Assembly (NCBI RefSeq): GCF_021390645.1
Contig: NZ_JAJEJT010000005.1
Coordinates: 434,001 to 498,000 of the forward strand
Origin: Paraburkholderia flagellata
GTDB taxonomy: Bacteria > Pseudomonadota > Gammaproteobacteria > Burkholderiales > Burkholderiaceae
Direction: 5' to 3'
DNA: 64,000 nt
The notes below the pieces were generated by a model. It was not told where the DNA came from, made no database searches, and saw nothing but the letters and a program-made list of their open reading frames with translations. A program made the translations under genes and the position numbers. This document shows positions 1-8,043 of this stretch, in pieces; position 1 is the first letter of the stretch; every line of letters begins with the position of its first letter.

Positions 1-535
1 GGGCGATTTCATAGCGCTCGGACTTCTTCATGCCCGCGACTTCCAGACCGTATGAGATGTTGTCGAGCACCGTGCGATTCGGCAGCAGCGCAAACGACTG
101 GAACACCATCGCCATCTTCTTGCGGCGCACCTCACGCAGTTCCGGCGTGGACATTGGCGCGATATCGCGGCCTTCGAGCACGACCTGGCCGGACGTCGGC
201 TCGATCAGGCGGTTGAGCAGGCGCACAAGCGTCGACTTGCCGGAACCCGAGAGCCCCATGATGACGAAGATCTCACCGGCCCTTACGTTGAGGCTGACGT
301 TGTTGACCGCCACCATGTTGCCGGTACGCTTGAAGACTTCATCGCGACCCAGGCCCTGCTTCACCAGTTGCGCAGCAATCTCGGGCTTCGGGCCGAAGAT
401 CTTCGACAGGTTCCTGACCGTCAGAATGTCGGTTCCTGATATGGCGATGGGCCGGGCCACCGAAGGCGTACCCGCTGTGTTGATTGCGCCTGGCGGCATT
501 GCGTCGCCCGGTGCGAACGTCAGATGAGGGGCCAT
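1..535 (-). CDS. proV: Quaternary-amine (glycine betaine/proline-type) ABC transporter ATP-binding protein, 3' part outside window
   Basis: The visible 178 N-terminal residues contain a Walker A motif (GLSGSGKST) preceded by the long amino-terminal extension typical of ProV/OpuAA (FGPKPEIAAQLVKQG, then VAVNNVSLNV). A Q-loop follows (MVFQSFALLPNRTVLDN). The family energises import of glycine betaine, choline, carnitine or proline betaine with ProW/ProX partners, which would lie left of the window. The ATG at 535 is the most upstream start, because an in-frame stop sits at 541-539; an internal ATG at 499 is also possible. It lies downstream of, and on the same strand as, a betaine-demethylase-like pair, which suggests uptake coupled to catabolism. 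The exact substrate is not determinable. Confidence 0.85.
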   Translation of the reverse strand, partial: MAPHLTFAPGDAMPPGAINTAGTPSVARPIAISGTDILTVRNLSKIFGPKPEIAAQLVKQGLGRDEVFKRTGNMVAVNNVSLNVRAGEIFVIMGLSGSGKSTLVRLLNRLIEPTSGQVVLEGRDIAPMSTPELREVRRKKMAMVFQSFALLPNRTVLDNISYGLEVAGMKKSERYEIA

Positions 536-1056
536 TTGTCATCCCAACTGGCTGGTTCAGAAAATTGACGCTGGCGAACTCCAGTACGACAAGGGGTTCT
601 AGCGTGGCGATTCAGCTGGCCTCAACATGCACCGGGCGTCGAATCCAATACTTCGTTGAATTTCTGCTCCGGTGCAGCAGTTGATGCAGTGATTGCAGCG
701 TAGCAATCCAAATTGCGCCCTCCAGCTACATTTTCTGGACCCTTTCCCATACCTTTGGTAATGCGTGCGAAGCGCTCTTTGCACAATGAAACGTTTAGCG
801 AATACGCCAACGCCGCGCATTCGCTATACAGGTCGGGGCTTTGCGGGAAATTGAGTGCCGGAAACGGCCTCCCCGGCCAATGCTCGCCCTGAAGGGCGAG
901 CCCTGCCGAACAAGGGAAAGTCCTGGGGGGCGATTTAGTGAGGGAAACTACCAGGAAAAGCGAAAAAAACGCGAGGAAATTGGCGAAAGTTCAGACGATA
1001 AAAGAATTTAACCAGGCTGAATAGCTGCCAAAGCCTTTCAGGTTGAAATCGCCCTG
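536..1056. other. Intergenic region with no gene, containing a multi-hairpin tract
   Basis: This 521-bp gap separates the ABC ATPase gene from the upstream co-oriented gbcB-like gene. I see no credible reading frame. Positions 857-972 hold five successive hairpins (described separately); 536-856 shows nothing I can name. Confidence 0.6.
857..972. other. Cluster of five adjacent hairpins, possible structured RNA or leader
   Basis: Consecutive self-complementary segments on the plus strand are: GCCG-GAAA-CGGC (857-868, a GNRA-type loop); GCTCGCCC/GGGCGAGC (882-889/894-901, loop TGAA); CCCT/AGGG (901-904/913-916); an extended stem TCCTGG + TAGT / ACTA + CCAGGA (921-926, 936-939 / 947-950, 951-956); and GCG/CGC (960-962/970-972) around an A-run. 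The flanking genes are both on the minus strand, so this could be the 5' leader of the ABC ATPase transcript or a separate RNA. No match to a known riboswitch was recognised. Confidence 0.35.
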
Positions 1057-2193
1057 CTACAAATCGAGGACCAGGTTTGAAGTCGGGCGGCTGCAGCACA
1101 TTAACCGCATACCCTTCTCGATCTCACGCGGACGAATGCCGCCATTGTGTTTCATGTCGACGGAGCCTTCGAGCACCTTGGTCTTGCAGGTGCCGCATAT
1201 GCCCTGGCTGCATGACGACGGCAAGGGCACACCGGCCTTGCGCGCCGCGATGAGCACGGTTTGCGAGGCGTCCATCGTGAACGAGCGGCCCGAGCGCGCC
1301 AGTTGCACTGTAAAGCCGGTTTGTGCGGTCGACTCAGCGACCGGCTCCTGGGTGCATTCCACGGTCTGTGCGAAATTGAAGCTTTCCTGGTGATATCGGG
1401 AAGGATCGTGCCCGCCTTGCGCGAGCAGCTTTCTGGAGGCTTCCATATAACCGCCGGGGCCGCAGATGAACACCTCGCGATCGCGGTAGTCAGGCACGTG
1501 CTCCATCAAGAGATCCAGACTGAGACGCCCCACGGGACCCGGCCACGCTGGCTCGCCCCCGAGCGCCTCGCAGATATGAACGACCCGCAGCTTGTCCGAG
1601 AGCGCGCACAAATGCGAAAGCTCGTTACGGAAGATGATGTCTTCCGGCGTTCGCGCGCTATGAATGAACACGATGTCGCGGTTCAGCCCTAGGTCGAGCG
1701 CCGCGCGCGTCATGGACATCACCGGCGTGACACCGGATCCCGCTGAAAGATAAAGACTCTTTGCTGCCGGTCCCGACGAAGGCGTGAATACCCCCGACGG
1801 CCCGAAGGCCCTCAACTCGACGCCCTCTCTCATGTTCTCGTGCAGCCAGTTCGACATGGCGCCGCCTGGCACGCGCTTGACCGTAATGGTAAGCGTATAG
1901 GGACGCGTGGGCGGCGAAGAGATTGTGTAGCAACGGCTGACCTCGTTGCCATCGATTTCGGCGGACACCGTGATGAACTGCCCCGGTTCGAAGCTGAAAA
2001 GCTGACCATCGCGTGTGCTGAACACAAATGTCCGCACGTCATGCGTCTCGGCGGACACGCGCGTGCACACAAGCACGCGTTGCTCGTGACTCGGCCACTG
2101 CGCGTCTGCGTGTTCCCACGTGCTCGCACTGCAAAAGCGATCAAGCATTTCCCGACCCTGCCCGATGAAACTTGAATCTGCGGCTACGTTCAT
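1057..2193 (-). CDS. gbcB: Ferredoxin/flavin reductase component of a Rieske demethylase (GbcB-like)
   Basis: This 378-residue protein is a hybrid oxidoreductase: an N-terminal flavin-binding domain (RCYTISSPP, the RxYS-type motif), a NAD(P)H-binding domain (SAGSGVTPVMSM, FICGPGGYM), and a C-terminal plant-type [2Fe-2S] ferredoxin domain with CSQGICGTC plus a later cysteine. The order FAD-NAD-2Fe2S matches GbcB, the reductase that feeds electrons to the GbcA oxygenase for glycine betaine demethylation to dimethylglycine. It starts 7 bp after the oxygenase stop codon, so the two are surely co-transcribed. Related pairs act on stachydrine or carnitine, so the substrate assignment is inferred. 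Confidence 0.85.
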   Translation of the reverse strand: MNVAADSSFIGQGREMLDRFCSASTWEHADAQWPSHEQRVLVCTRVSAETHDVRTFVFSTRDGQLFSFEPGQFITVSAEIDGNEVSRCYTISSPPTRPYTLTITVKRVPGGAMSNWLHENMREGVELRAFGPSGVFTPSSGPAAKSLYLSAGSGVTPVMSMTRAALDLGLNRDIVFIHSARTPEDIIFRNELSHLCALSDKLRVVHICEALGGEPAWPGPVGRLSLDLLMEHVPDYRDREVFICGPGGYMEASRKLLAQGGHDPSRYHQESFNFAQTVECTQEPVAESTAQTGFTVQLARSGRSFTMDASQTVLIAARKAGVPLPSSCSQGICGTCKTKVLEGSVDMKHNGGIRPREIEKGMRLMCCSRPTSNLVLDL

Positions 2194-2200
2194 GGCGACC

Positions 2201-3460
2201 TCAAACTCCGTGCGCCTTCAGCTTCGCGTCGTACCAGCGCGAAAACTGGTCCAGCGCTGCCTCGGTGAAGTTTGAGAAAGGCCCCGGAATATAGGCAGGA
2301 TCCTGCGTTCCCGCATGCGTGTTCCCAACCAGTTCCGCGTCCTGGGTCGTCGTCGCGACCCACACTTCAGTGAGCCTTTTCAGGTCGTAGTCCACGCCTT
2401 CAACTGCGTCTGCATGCACTAACCAGACCGTACGCACAAGCGTCCTGTCGGGCGCAATGGGCAGGCTATAGGCGACCACGGCATGGTCGCTCATCACGTG
2501 AGTCCACGAATGATGACCCCACATGTGCACGTCGCCGAGATCGCGCCGCTCGACGCCACCCAGCAGCTTCGTGCAGGCCACCTTCGTATCGAGCGTCTGC
2601 GATTCGTTTGCGCCGGAGATGACGAGGCGCTGCGTACGGAAGTTGGTATCCACGCTCTCGTCGAGCGCTTCAACCGTGCCGCATACATAGCCGTCTTTTT
2701 CCCAGTTCGCCTGGCATGCCGCATTGCGCTTCAGGTAATCGTCGTAGGCCAGAAGTGATGCTTCGCTCTGGCCGTCCGGACAAAAGCCGAAGTCTTCCGC
2801 AAGAAACGAGTTCGTCAGCTCAGGATGGGTACCCGTGCAGTGGTAGCACTCGCGATTATTTTCCATCACGAGCTTCCAGTTGCCGTTTTCGACGATCTCC
2901 ATTTCATAGGCGATCTTCGTGCGCTTCAGGTCGTACGGCGCGAAGCGCGGAGTCATGACTGTCTCGAGCTTTTCGAAGTCAATGGGTGGCTCGTCGGCGA
3001 GGCAAACGAAGATATGCGCGCCTACCGTCTTCACATGAACCGAAATCAGGCTGTGGCAGCCTGCGTCGAAGTCCTGCCCCATATGCGTCGAATGCTTCAG
3101 GCTGCCGTCCAGATCGTACGTCCACTGATGATATGGGCACACGAGCATTCCAACGCTCGCCTTGCCAGCCTTCTTCATGATGCGCGAGCCGCGATGACGG
3201 CAAACGTTGCGATAAGCACGCACGTTTTCGTCGTCGTCTCGCACGATCATGATCGACGCCTTGCCGATATCCACGGTGTGCACATCGCCCGGCTCCGGCA
3301 CGTCGGCCGTCACGCCGACCAGAATCCACAGCTTGTGAAAGAACACCTCGACGTCCGTTTCGAAGACGTCCTGACGCCCGAACAATTCACCGGGCATGCC
3401 GTGTCCTTTCTTGCGGCTATCGACTAGTTCGCGGTGCGTTTGAATTTGAACTTCAGACAT
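2201..3460 (-). CDS. gbcA: Rieske non-haem iron oxygenase, glycine-betaine-demethylase-type (GbcA-like)
   Basis: This is an aromatic-ring-hydroxylating-dioxygenase-family alpha subunit of 419 residues. It has a Rieske [2Fe-2S] motif (CRHRG ... CPYHQW) and a catalytic-domain mononuclear-iron motif beginning NRECYHCTGTHPEL. The family member GbcA oxidatively removes one methyl from glycine betaine; relatives demethylate proline betaine and carnitine. I chose the ATG at 3460 over the longer frame beginning at 3544, because GAGG lies six bases upstream of it and family members begin close to this point. The neighbouring reductase and betaine-type ABC ATPase support quaternary-amine catabolism. 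A divergent LysR gene probably controls it. Confidence 0.85.
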   Translation of the reverse strand: MSEVQIQTHRELVDSRKKGHGMPGELFGRQDVFETDVEVFFHKLWILVGVTADVPEPGDVHTVDIGKASIMIVRDDDENVRAYRNVCRHRGSRIMKKAGKASVGMLVCPYHQWTYDLDGSLKHSTHMGQDFDAGCHSLISVHVKTVGAHIFVCLADEPPIDFEKLETVMTPRFAPYDLKRTKIAYEMEIVENGNWKLVMENNRECYHCTGTHPELTNSFLAEDFGFCPDGQSEASLLAYDDYLKRNAACQANWEKDGYVCGTVEALDESVDTNFRTQRLVISGANESQTLDTKVACTKLLGGVERRDLGDVHMWGHHSWTHVMSDHAVVAYSLPIAPDRTLVRTVWLVHADAVEGVDYDLKRLTEVWVATTTQDAELVGNTHAGTQDPAYIPGPFSNFTEAALDQFSRWYDAKLKAHGV

Positions 3461-3662
3461 CATGAGCCTCGTGATGAGAACGTTTCGTAGCGCCTGGGAC
3501 AGTGATATGGCGTGAAGTATTGGACCGTCGAAATACACCGTCAACGCGCTTTATATGCCGCTTCACATTCATTTAAATCATGCGAAAATGCCCCGGAACG
3601 AGGTGCCCGAATTGCGCCTCGCGCGCCGATTAGCAGGGATTGTCAGATCAGGGTTTCCGCGA
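3461..3662. promoter_or_regulatory. Divergent promoter region gbcA / lysR
   Basis: About 200 bp separate the chosen starts of the oxygenase and the LysR gene. The region contains the AT-rich palindrome ATTTAAAT at 3571-3578 in an otherwise GC-rich context, consistent with a LysR-type binding or promoter segment. No precise operator can be assigned by eye. Confidence 0.4.
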
Positions 3663-4589
3663 ATGAAGACCACTAGAGCAATGAAAGGCTATCGTCGGAT
3701 CGTTCCCTCGCTTACCGCTCTTGTCGAGTTCGAAGCCGTAGCGCGCCTGGGAAGCTTCACCCATGCAGCGAGCGAACTGGGCGTCACGCAGTCTGCCGCG
3801 AGCAGACAGGTCAAGTTCCTCGAAGAAACACTCGGCGTACAGCTCTTTCACCGGCTGCACCGCTCAATTGAACTGACAAGTGAAGGCGAAGCGCTGTACG
3901 TGGTCGTCGCGGAGTCGATGCAGAAGATCGCAGGCGTGTTCGATCGACTGGTGACCGGAACCGAGCAAAGAGAACTGGTGTTGGCTTCGACCGCTGCGTT
4001 TTCGCAATTGCGGCTCTTGCCGCGGCTCGCGAAGCTGGAGAAGCTCGATCCCCCTTTGCAACTGCGGTTGTCGACCGAGATGTTTACGGCTGACCTTCGG
4101 CATGTCGAAGTCGACGTCGCCGTCCGTTATGGCGATGGCAACTGGCCGGACGGGACCTCGACCTTGCTGTTCGATGTCGAAGTCTTTCCTGTTTGCTCGC
4201 CGCAGTTTCTTCAGGAATACGGCATGCCTCGCTCGCTCGATGACCTGGCGAAGATGGCGCTCGTGGAGTCGGATGCCACGTCGGAAGGATGGATGGTATG
4301 GAACGAATGGTTTCGCGCCGTCGGATATCGGCCCGCGCGCTTGAACACGGTGCTGCGGTGCAGCCTCTACACCGACGCGATTCAGGCAGTGCGGTATGGA
4401 CAGGGAATTACGCTAGGCTGGAACCGCCTCGTCGACGACCTCCTGCGCTCCGGAGACCTGGTCCGCATCGACCTCGCGACGTTGCGCCCCAGCGATGCCT
4501 ATTTTGTCGTGGTGCCTCACGGCCGGACCATCACGCCAGTCATCACGCAGCTCATTGACTGGCTGCGAGGTGACCCGGCGCCGCGCTGA
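3663..4589 (+). CDS. LysR-family transcriptional regulator (GcvA-like)
   Basis: This LTTR of about 308 residues has an N-terminal winged helix-turn-helix (LGSFTHAASELGVTQSAASRQVKFLEETLGVQLFHR, given here only to place the domain in its first 80 residues) and a substrate-binding domain. The frame is open from 3555, but a start at 3663 (MKTTRAM) gives the usual LTTR length and has AGGG upstream; 3681 is also possible. It is transcribed divergently from gbcA/gbcB and is followed on the same strand by the cupin gene, so it may control both. The effector is unknown; a betaine would fit the context. Confidence 0.85.
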   Translation: MKTTRAMKGYRRIVPSLTALVEFEAVARLGSFTHAASELGVTQSAASRQVKFLEETLGVQLFHRLHRSIELTSEGEALYVVVAESMQKIAGVFDRLVTGTEQRELVLASTAAFSQLRLLPRLAKLEKLDPPLQLRLSTEMFTADLRHVEVDVAVRYGDGNWPDGTSTLLFDVEVFPVCSPQFLQEYGMPRSLDDLAKMALVESDATSEGWMVWNEWFRAVGYRPARLNTVLRCSLYTDAIQAVRYGQGITLGWNRLVDDLLRSGDLVRIDLATLRPSDAYFVVVPHGRTITPVITQLIDWLRGDPAPR

Positions 4590-4617
4590 CTTTGCGAGCA
4601 CTATCAGGAGATCAGCT

Positions 4618-4632
4618 ATGTCCGTGGGTTAA
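4618..4632 (+). other. Five-codon mini-ORF with strong ribosome binding site
   Basis: AGGAGA is followed by ATG and, after Ser-Val-Gly, a TAA stop, 49 bp upstream of the cupin start. It could be a leader mini-ORF, or the stump of a gene lost by deletion. It may also be chance. Confidence 0.2.
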
Positions 4633-4681
4633 GCCATTGCGGCCAGCATTCTGCAACGCTTGAGAAATTCCAGGAGCCTCC

Positions 4682-5272
4682 ATGTATCAGCGACACGAGA
4701 ACCTCAAGCAATTCATTCGCGCTGCCCGAAATCTGTTTCAGGTGCAAGCGCTGCCGGATGCGGGACGCGAGTTAGCCGTGAAAGTATTCGAGCGTCTCGA
4801 ACAGCCGTCCGACGACGGTAAGCGTAACAGCGAACGCTATCCCGCCTGTGAGTTCCTCGATTCAGCGCTCGCACCGCTGCTTGACAACACCGCTGGCCTC
4901 GGCGACCTGGCGCGGGCAATCAAGGTGCTTGAACCCACTATAGGCTGGCAACGGCGAACCTCCGGATCGAATGGAAGCAAAGACTACATCGAGAAGCACG
5001 TGAACGGCATGATTTGCGGCCCCGGTGGCATGGAAAGCCGTTACGATATCCAGCTAGGTTTTTCGCTTCTCGCGCCTCACACGCGATACCCCGATCATCA
5101 GCATCCTCCTGAAGAAGCCTATGTTCTGCTCAGCGCGGGGGAATTCCGCCAACGCGATGGAGACTGGTTCGATCCGGGCATCGGCGGCGGCTTGCACAAT
5201 ACACCTAGTAGCCTGCACGCGATGCGCTCGGGAGCAACCCCACTCCTCGCGCTATGGTGTCTCCTGGTATAG
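4682..5272 (+). CDS. Cupin protein of the DMSP-lyase type (DddL/DddQ/DddW/DddK-like)
   Basis: This 196-residue protein has a C-terminal single cupin barrel. The metal-site residues are visible: His139-x-His141, Glu145, Tyr147 and, in the second cupin motif, His179. The Glu-x-Tyr spacing after HxH is what I recall for the catalytic site of cupin DMSP lyases, which cleave dimethylsulfoniopropionate to dimethyl sulfide and acrylate; ordinary cupins lack the tyrosine. The N-terminal 80 residues are helical-looking, as in DddQ/DddL. AGGAG precedes the ATG. Its position after the LysR gene and near a betaine importer fits, because DMSP is a betaine analogue. Many family members are untested, so the activity is a hypothesis. 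Confidence 0.6.
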   Translation: MYQRHENLKQFIRAARNLFQVQALPDAGRELAVKVFERLEQPSDDGKRNSERYPACEFLDSALAPLLDNTAGLGDLARAIKVLEPTIGWQRRTSGSNGSKDYIEKHVNGMICGPGGMESRYDIQLGFSLLAPHTRYPDHQHPPEEAYVLLSAGEFRQRDGDWFDPGIGGGLHNTPSSLHAMRSGATPLLALWCLLV

Positions 5273-5445
5273 GCGCGCATCGGTTAACGGCTGCCCAAGC
5301 AAAGACTCTGCAGCCCGCGACACGAACTGTAGCCGGTCACAACTGCGGCAACGAGCTCGGCTGCAAATACGATTTTCTCCAGATGCGCAAACGCTTGCAG
5401 CCCTGCCTTCAGCGGAATGTCTGCTGCAAGCTGACGGACGGACGG
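5252..5445 (-). pseudogene. Possible frameshifted remnant of an unidentified gene (C-terminal end)
   Basis: On the minus strand one frame reads protein-like text (RQLAADIPLKAGLQAFAHL, then EKIVFAAELVAAVV). After about position 5325 a different frame continues equally plausibly (FVSRAAESLLGQPLTDARLY, then QETP and a TAG stop at 5254-5252). This looks like the carboxyl end of a protein interrupted by a frameshift. The end overlaps the 3' end of the cupin gene on the other strand. I could not name the family, and chance composition cannot be excluded. Confidence 0.3.
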
Positions 5446-5860
5446 TAAGTTGCGAGACACACCATGATGCATCTTACGATCCAAAGTTAACGTAGAAGAA
5501 ATTATCGATCTTTTGGGGCCATATTGTTTACGCCGGTGCATAAACGGTTTCCAATTGCGTCACGTAAATCAGGAACCGTAATTTGGGTACGCCCGTTAAA
5601 ATTGATAAACGCGCTTTATGTGAGCGAGCACCTTCCCGCGCTTCCTGTCGCAGCCGCCGCACCGAACCCGCTCTCGCCCGGGTGGTCGGTACAAGCACCT
5701 CCGTTTATGCGGGCGTAGCTTCGTACTCTGAGCGCTGGGACGAGGCAACGGTTTGGTCTATTCGCGCATCAAGAGAATGGGAAACTACGCCTCAAGGTGG
5801 TCGCAAATGGCGGTTCATAAATTCGCCCTTAGGGACCGCTAACCTCGATGACGCAAAGTG
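5446..5860. other. Intergenic stretch, nothing recognised
   Basis: About 415 bp between the possible remnant and the operator-like segment upstream of the ornithine-cyclodeaminase-family gene. Several short frames exist on both strands, but none has recognisable motifs together with a ribosome binding site. Confidence 0.5.
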
Positions 5861-5904
5861 GCATTAACGCCGACGTTAACAGCAAACTTAGAGGCGGTTA
5901 ACCC
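5861..5904 (+). promoter_or_regulatory. LysR-type operator-like segment A
   Basis: The segment starts GCATTAA and ends GTTAACCC. It contains the perfect inverted repeat TTAACG-N4-CGTTAA (5864-5869/5874-5879) and the element GCAAACTTA (5882-5890). A second segment of nearly identical length with the same boundary words and the same internal GCAAACTTA lies at 7944-7986, in front of the next LysR/MlrC pair. This suggests that one LysR protein binds both. Confidence 0.5.
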
Positions 5905-5964
5905 AATTGCCGCATGGAGCCGCGATACTCGACTTCGCCCCCTGCGACGCCACCCGAGTCCCCT

Positions 5965-6942
5965 ATGAGCGAAACCACGCGACATCAAACCCTGTTGCTT
6001 CTCGACAAGCACGCCGTCGAGTCCCTGCTGACCCAGCAAGACGCACTTGTCGCGACGCGCGAGGCATTCATCCTCCACAGCAAGCGGGAAGGCCGCGTTT
6101 TCCAGGTCGTGCGTGAACGGCTTCGTAGCGGCATCTTCGGAATCAAATCCGGCGATGTCGAGACACAAGCGCTGCTCGGTTTCAAGGCCGCGGGCTTCTG
6201 GCCAGACAACCGGAAGATCGGCGGCGAACCTCATCAGGCCACGATCATGCTGATTGATCCGCTCACGGGGCGTCCCACCTGCGTGATCGACGGCAATGCC
6301 ATCACGACGATGCGCACGGGCGCCGCGGGCGGTTTGGGGCTCGAGCAACTCGCCCGTCCCGACAGTACGAACGTTTGCGTGTTCGGAACCGGCGTGCAGG
6401 CACGCATTCAGTTGACGTTCGCGTTGCGCCTTTTCCCCTCAATCGACCGGGTTCGCTACGTCACTTCGAATGGAGAGGATAACGATTCATTCGAATCACA
6501 ATTCCGCGAGCACTGCGATATCTCGCTCGCGAAGGACAGTAACGTCGCCGTCGAGCAAAGCGATATCGTCATCACGGCAACGGCCGGCAAGGGACCATTG
6601 TTCGATGCCGACGCCGTGCGGCCCGGCACGCATCTCACCTGCGTTGGCGCGGACACGAAGGGCAAGCGAGAACTGCCGGAAGGTCTTCTGAAGCGCGCGC
6701 GCCTTTTCGTCGACGACGCCGACCAGGCGACGGAAATCGGCGAAGCACAATGGGCGCGGGAAACCGAAGCTGTCGAATTCGGCGATGTGTTGAACGGCAA
6801 TGTTCGCGTCGAGCGCCGGCGCGATGACATCACCGTGTTCGATATGACGGGTCTTGCGTTGCAGGACCTGACTCTGGCCAGGTTATTGCGCGAGCGCGCC
6901 GTTCAAACGAACATGGGTATGTCGATTCCGTGGCCGTGGTAG
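5965..6942 (+). CDS. Ornithine cyclodeaminase / mu-crystallin family protein
   Basis: A Rossmann-fold NAD(P)-dependent enzyme of 325 residues from the ATG at 5965 (342 from an ATG at 5914; neither start has a convincing ribosome site). Family signatures include KSGDVETQALLGFKAAGFW, IDGNAITTMRTGAAGGL and the dinucleotide-binding segment VCVFGTGVQARIQL. Members include ornithine cyclodeaminase, ketimine reductase, alanine dehydrogenase and iminosuccinate reductase, so the substrate is open. It lies upstream of a LysR gene and of an operon encoding a D-threonine-aldolase-fold enzyme. The matching operator-like segments suggest it belongs to the same regulon and therefore acts on an amino-acid or imine intermediate of that pathway. 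Confidence 0.85.
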   Translation: MSETTRHQTLLLLDKHAVESLLTQQDALVATREAFILHSKREGRVFQVVRERLRSGIFGIKSGDVETQALLGFKAAGFWPDNRKIGGEPHQATIMLIDPLTGRPTCVIDGNAITTMRTGAAGGLGLEQLARPDSTNVCVFGTGVQARIQLTFALRLFPSIDRVRYVTSNGEDNDSFESQFREHCDISLAKDSNVAVEQSDIVITATAGKGPLFDADAVRPGTHLTCVGADTKGKRELPEGLLKRARLFVDDADQATEIGEAQWARETEAVEFGDVLNGNVRVERRRDDITVFDMTGLALQDLTLARLLRERAVQTNMGMSIPWPW

Positions 6943-6978
6943 AACCACCCCCTCTTCCCGGCGCAGCCCGGTTGCGTT

Positions 6979-7947
6979 TCAACCGCGAGTAGCGCGCGGC
7001 GCTCGCAATGCGCGCGCGCGCTTGTCCTCGCTGCCGCCCGCAGGCAGCCAAGGCGGCGGCGACATCGATGCGCGCAAATACTCGAAGAAGCGCGTCGCCC
7101 GCAGCGAGCGGCCATGTCTGGAGTTGATCAGCGCGACGATATCCGCATCAGGCAACTTCCAGTCCTCGAGCAGGCGCACGAGCGTGCCCGCCTGAAGATG
7201 CCCGGCCACGTCCCATTCTGAACGCACGATGATACCGAGCCCCGCGAGCGCCCAGTCGCGCACCGTGCCGCCGTCATTGCTCGACAGCACCGGCTCGATC
7301 CTGACATTCGCCGCCGCGCCACGACCGCTCGGGCTGAAACGCCACATGGTCACGTCTTCGTCGTTTTCGCGCAGCGCGATGCAGTCGTGCGCGCGCAGGT
7401 CATCCGGATGCTTCGGCTCACCGTGCTGGGCGAGATACTCCGGCGCGGCGCAAAGCACGCGACGATTCGGAGCGAGATACTTGCTGATGAGCGACGAGTC
7501 GCGCATCTCTCCGATGTGGATCATGAGCTCCCACATGTCATCAGAAATACGCGTGGGCCGATCGGAGAGCGTGAGGCTGACCGTCACTTCCGGGTACTGG
7601 CGGCGAAAGCCAGCAATTACGGGGGCGACATAACGCTGCCCGAATCCCAGCGGCGCGATCACACGCAATGCGCCAGCCACCGTGCTTCGCCGGGACGACA
7701 GCATGTCGGTCAGATCGTCGATCTCCCCGCAAATTCTGCGCGCATGCGCCGCGAGCAACTCACCTTCGTCGGTCAGAACGAGACGCCGCCCGGATCGATC
7801 GAGCAAGCGCGTATGAAGCCGCGATTCGAGTTGCTTCAATCGCTGCGTCACGGCTGGCGGCGTGACATCCAGCTTGCGCGACGCGTCGGCCAGCGACGCT
7901 GAAGACGAAAGGACAACGAAGAAACGCAAATCTTCAGTCGAAAGCAT
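6979..7947 (-). CDS. LysR-family transcriptional regulator
   Basis: This 322-residue LTTR has an N-terminal HTH (LSTEDLRFFVVLSSSASLAD, then SRKLDVTPPAVTQRLKQLE) and a substrate-binding domain. The frame stays open far upstream, but the ATG at 7947 places the HTH at the amino terminus as usual. It is divergent from the MlrC operon and faces the 3' end of the cyclodeaminase-family gene. The operator-like segment B (7944-7986) overlaps its own start codon, so autorepression is plausible. Confidence 0.88.
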   Translation of the reverse strand: MLSTEDLRFFVVLSSSASLADASRKLDVTPPAVTQRLKQLESRLHTRLLDRSGRRLVLTDEGELLAAHARRICGEIDDLTDMLSSRRSTVAGALRVIAPLGFGQRYVAPVIAGFRRQYPEVTVSLTLSDRPTRISDDMWELMIHIGEMRDSSLISKYLAPNRRVLCAAPEYLAQHGEPKHPDDLRAHDCIALRENDEDVTMWRFSPSGRGAAANVRIEPVLSSNDGGTVRDWALAGLGIIVRSEWDVAGHLQAGTLVRLLEDWKLPDADIVALINSRHGRSLRATRFFEYLRASMSPPPWLPAGGSEDKRARALRAPRATRG

Positions 7948-7986
7948 TAAGGCAAACTTAACGTAGGAATCACTGCATGTTAACCC
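7944..7986 (+). promoter_or_regulatory. LysR-type operator-like segment B in the divergent promoter
   Basis: It begins GCATTAA, contains GCAAACTTA (7952-7960) and TTAACG, and ends GTTAACCC (7979-7986). Length 43 bp against 44 bp for segment A at 5861-5904. It sits between the LysR start and the MlrC start at 8044. Confidence 0.5.
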
Positions 7987-8043
7987 TGAGTGCTTATTGG
8001 CTACCAATAATTTTTTCACGACGTCCAACTCAGGAGCTACCCG

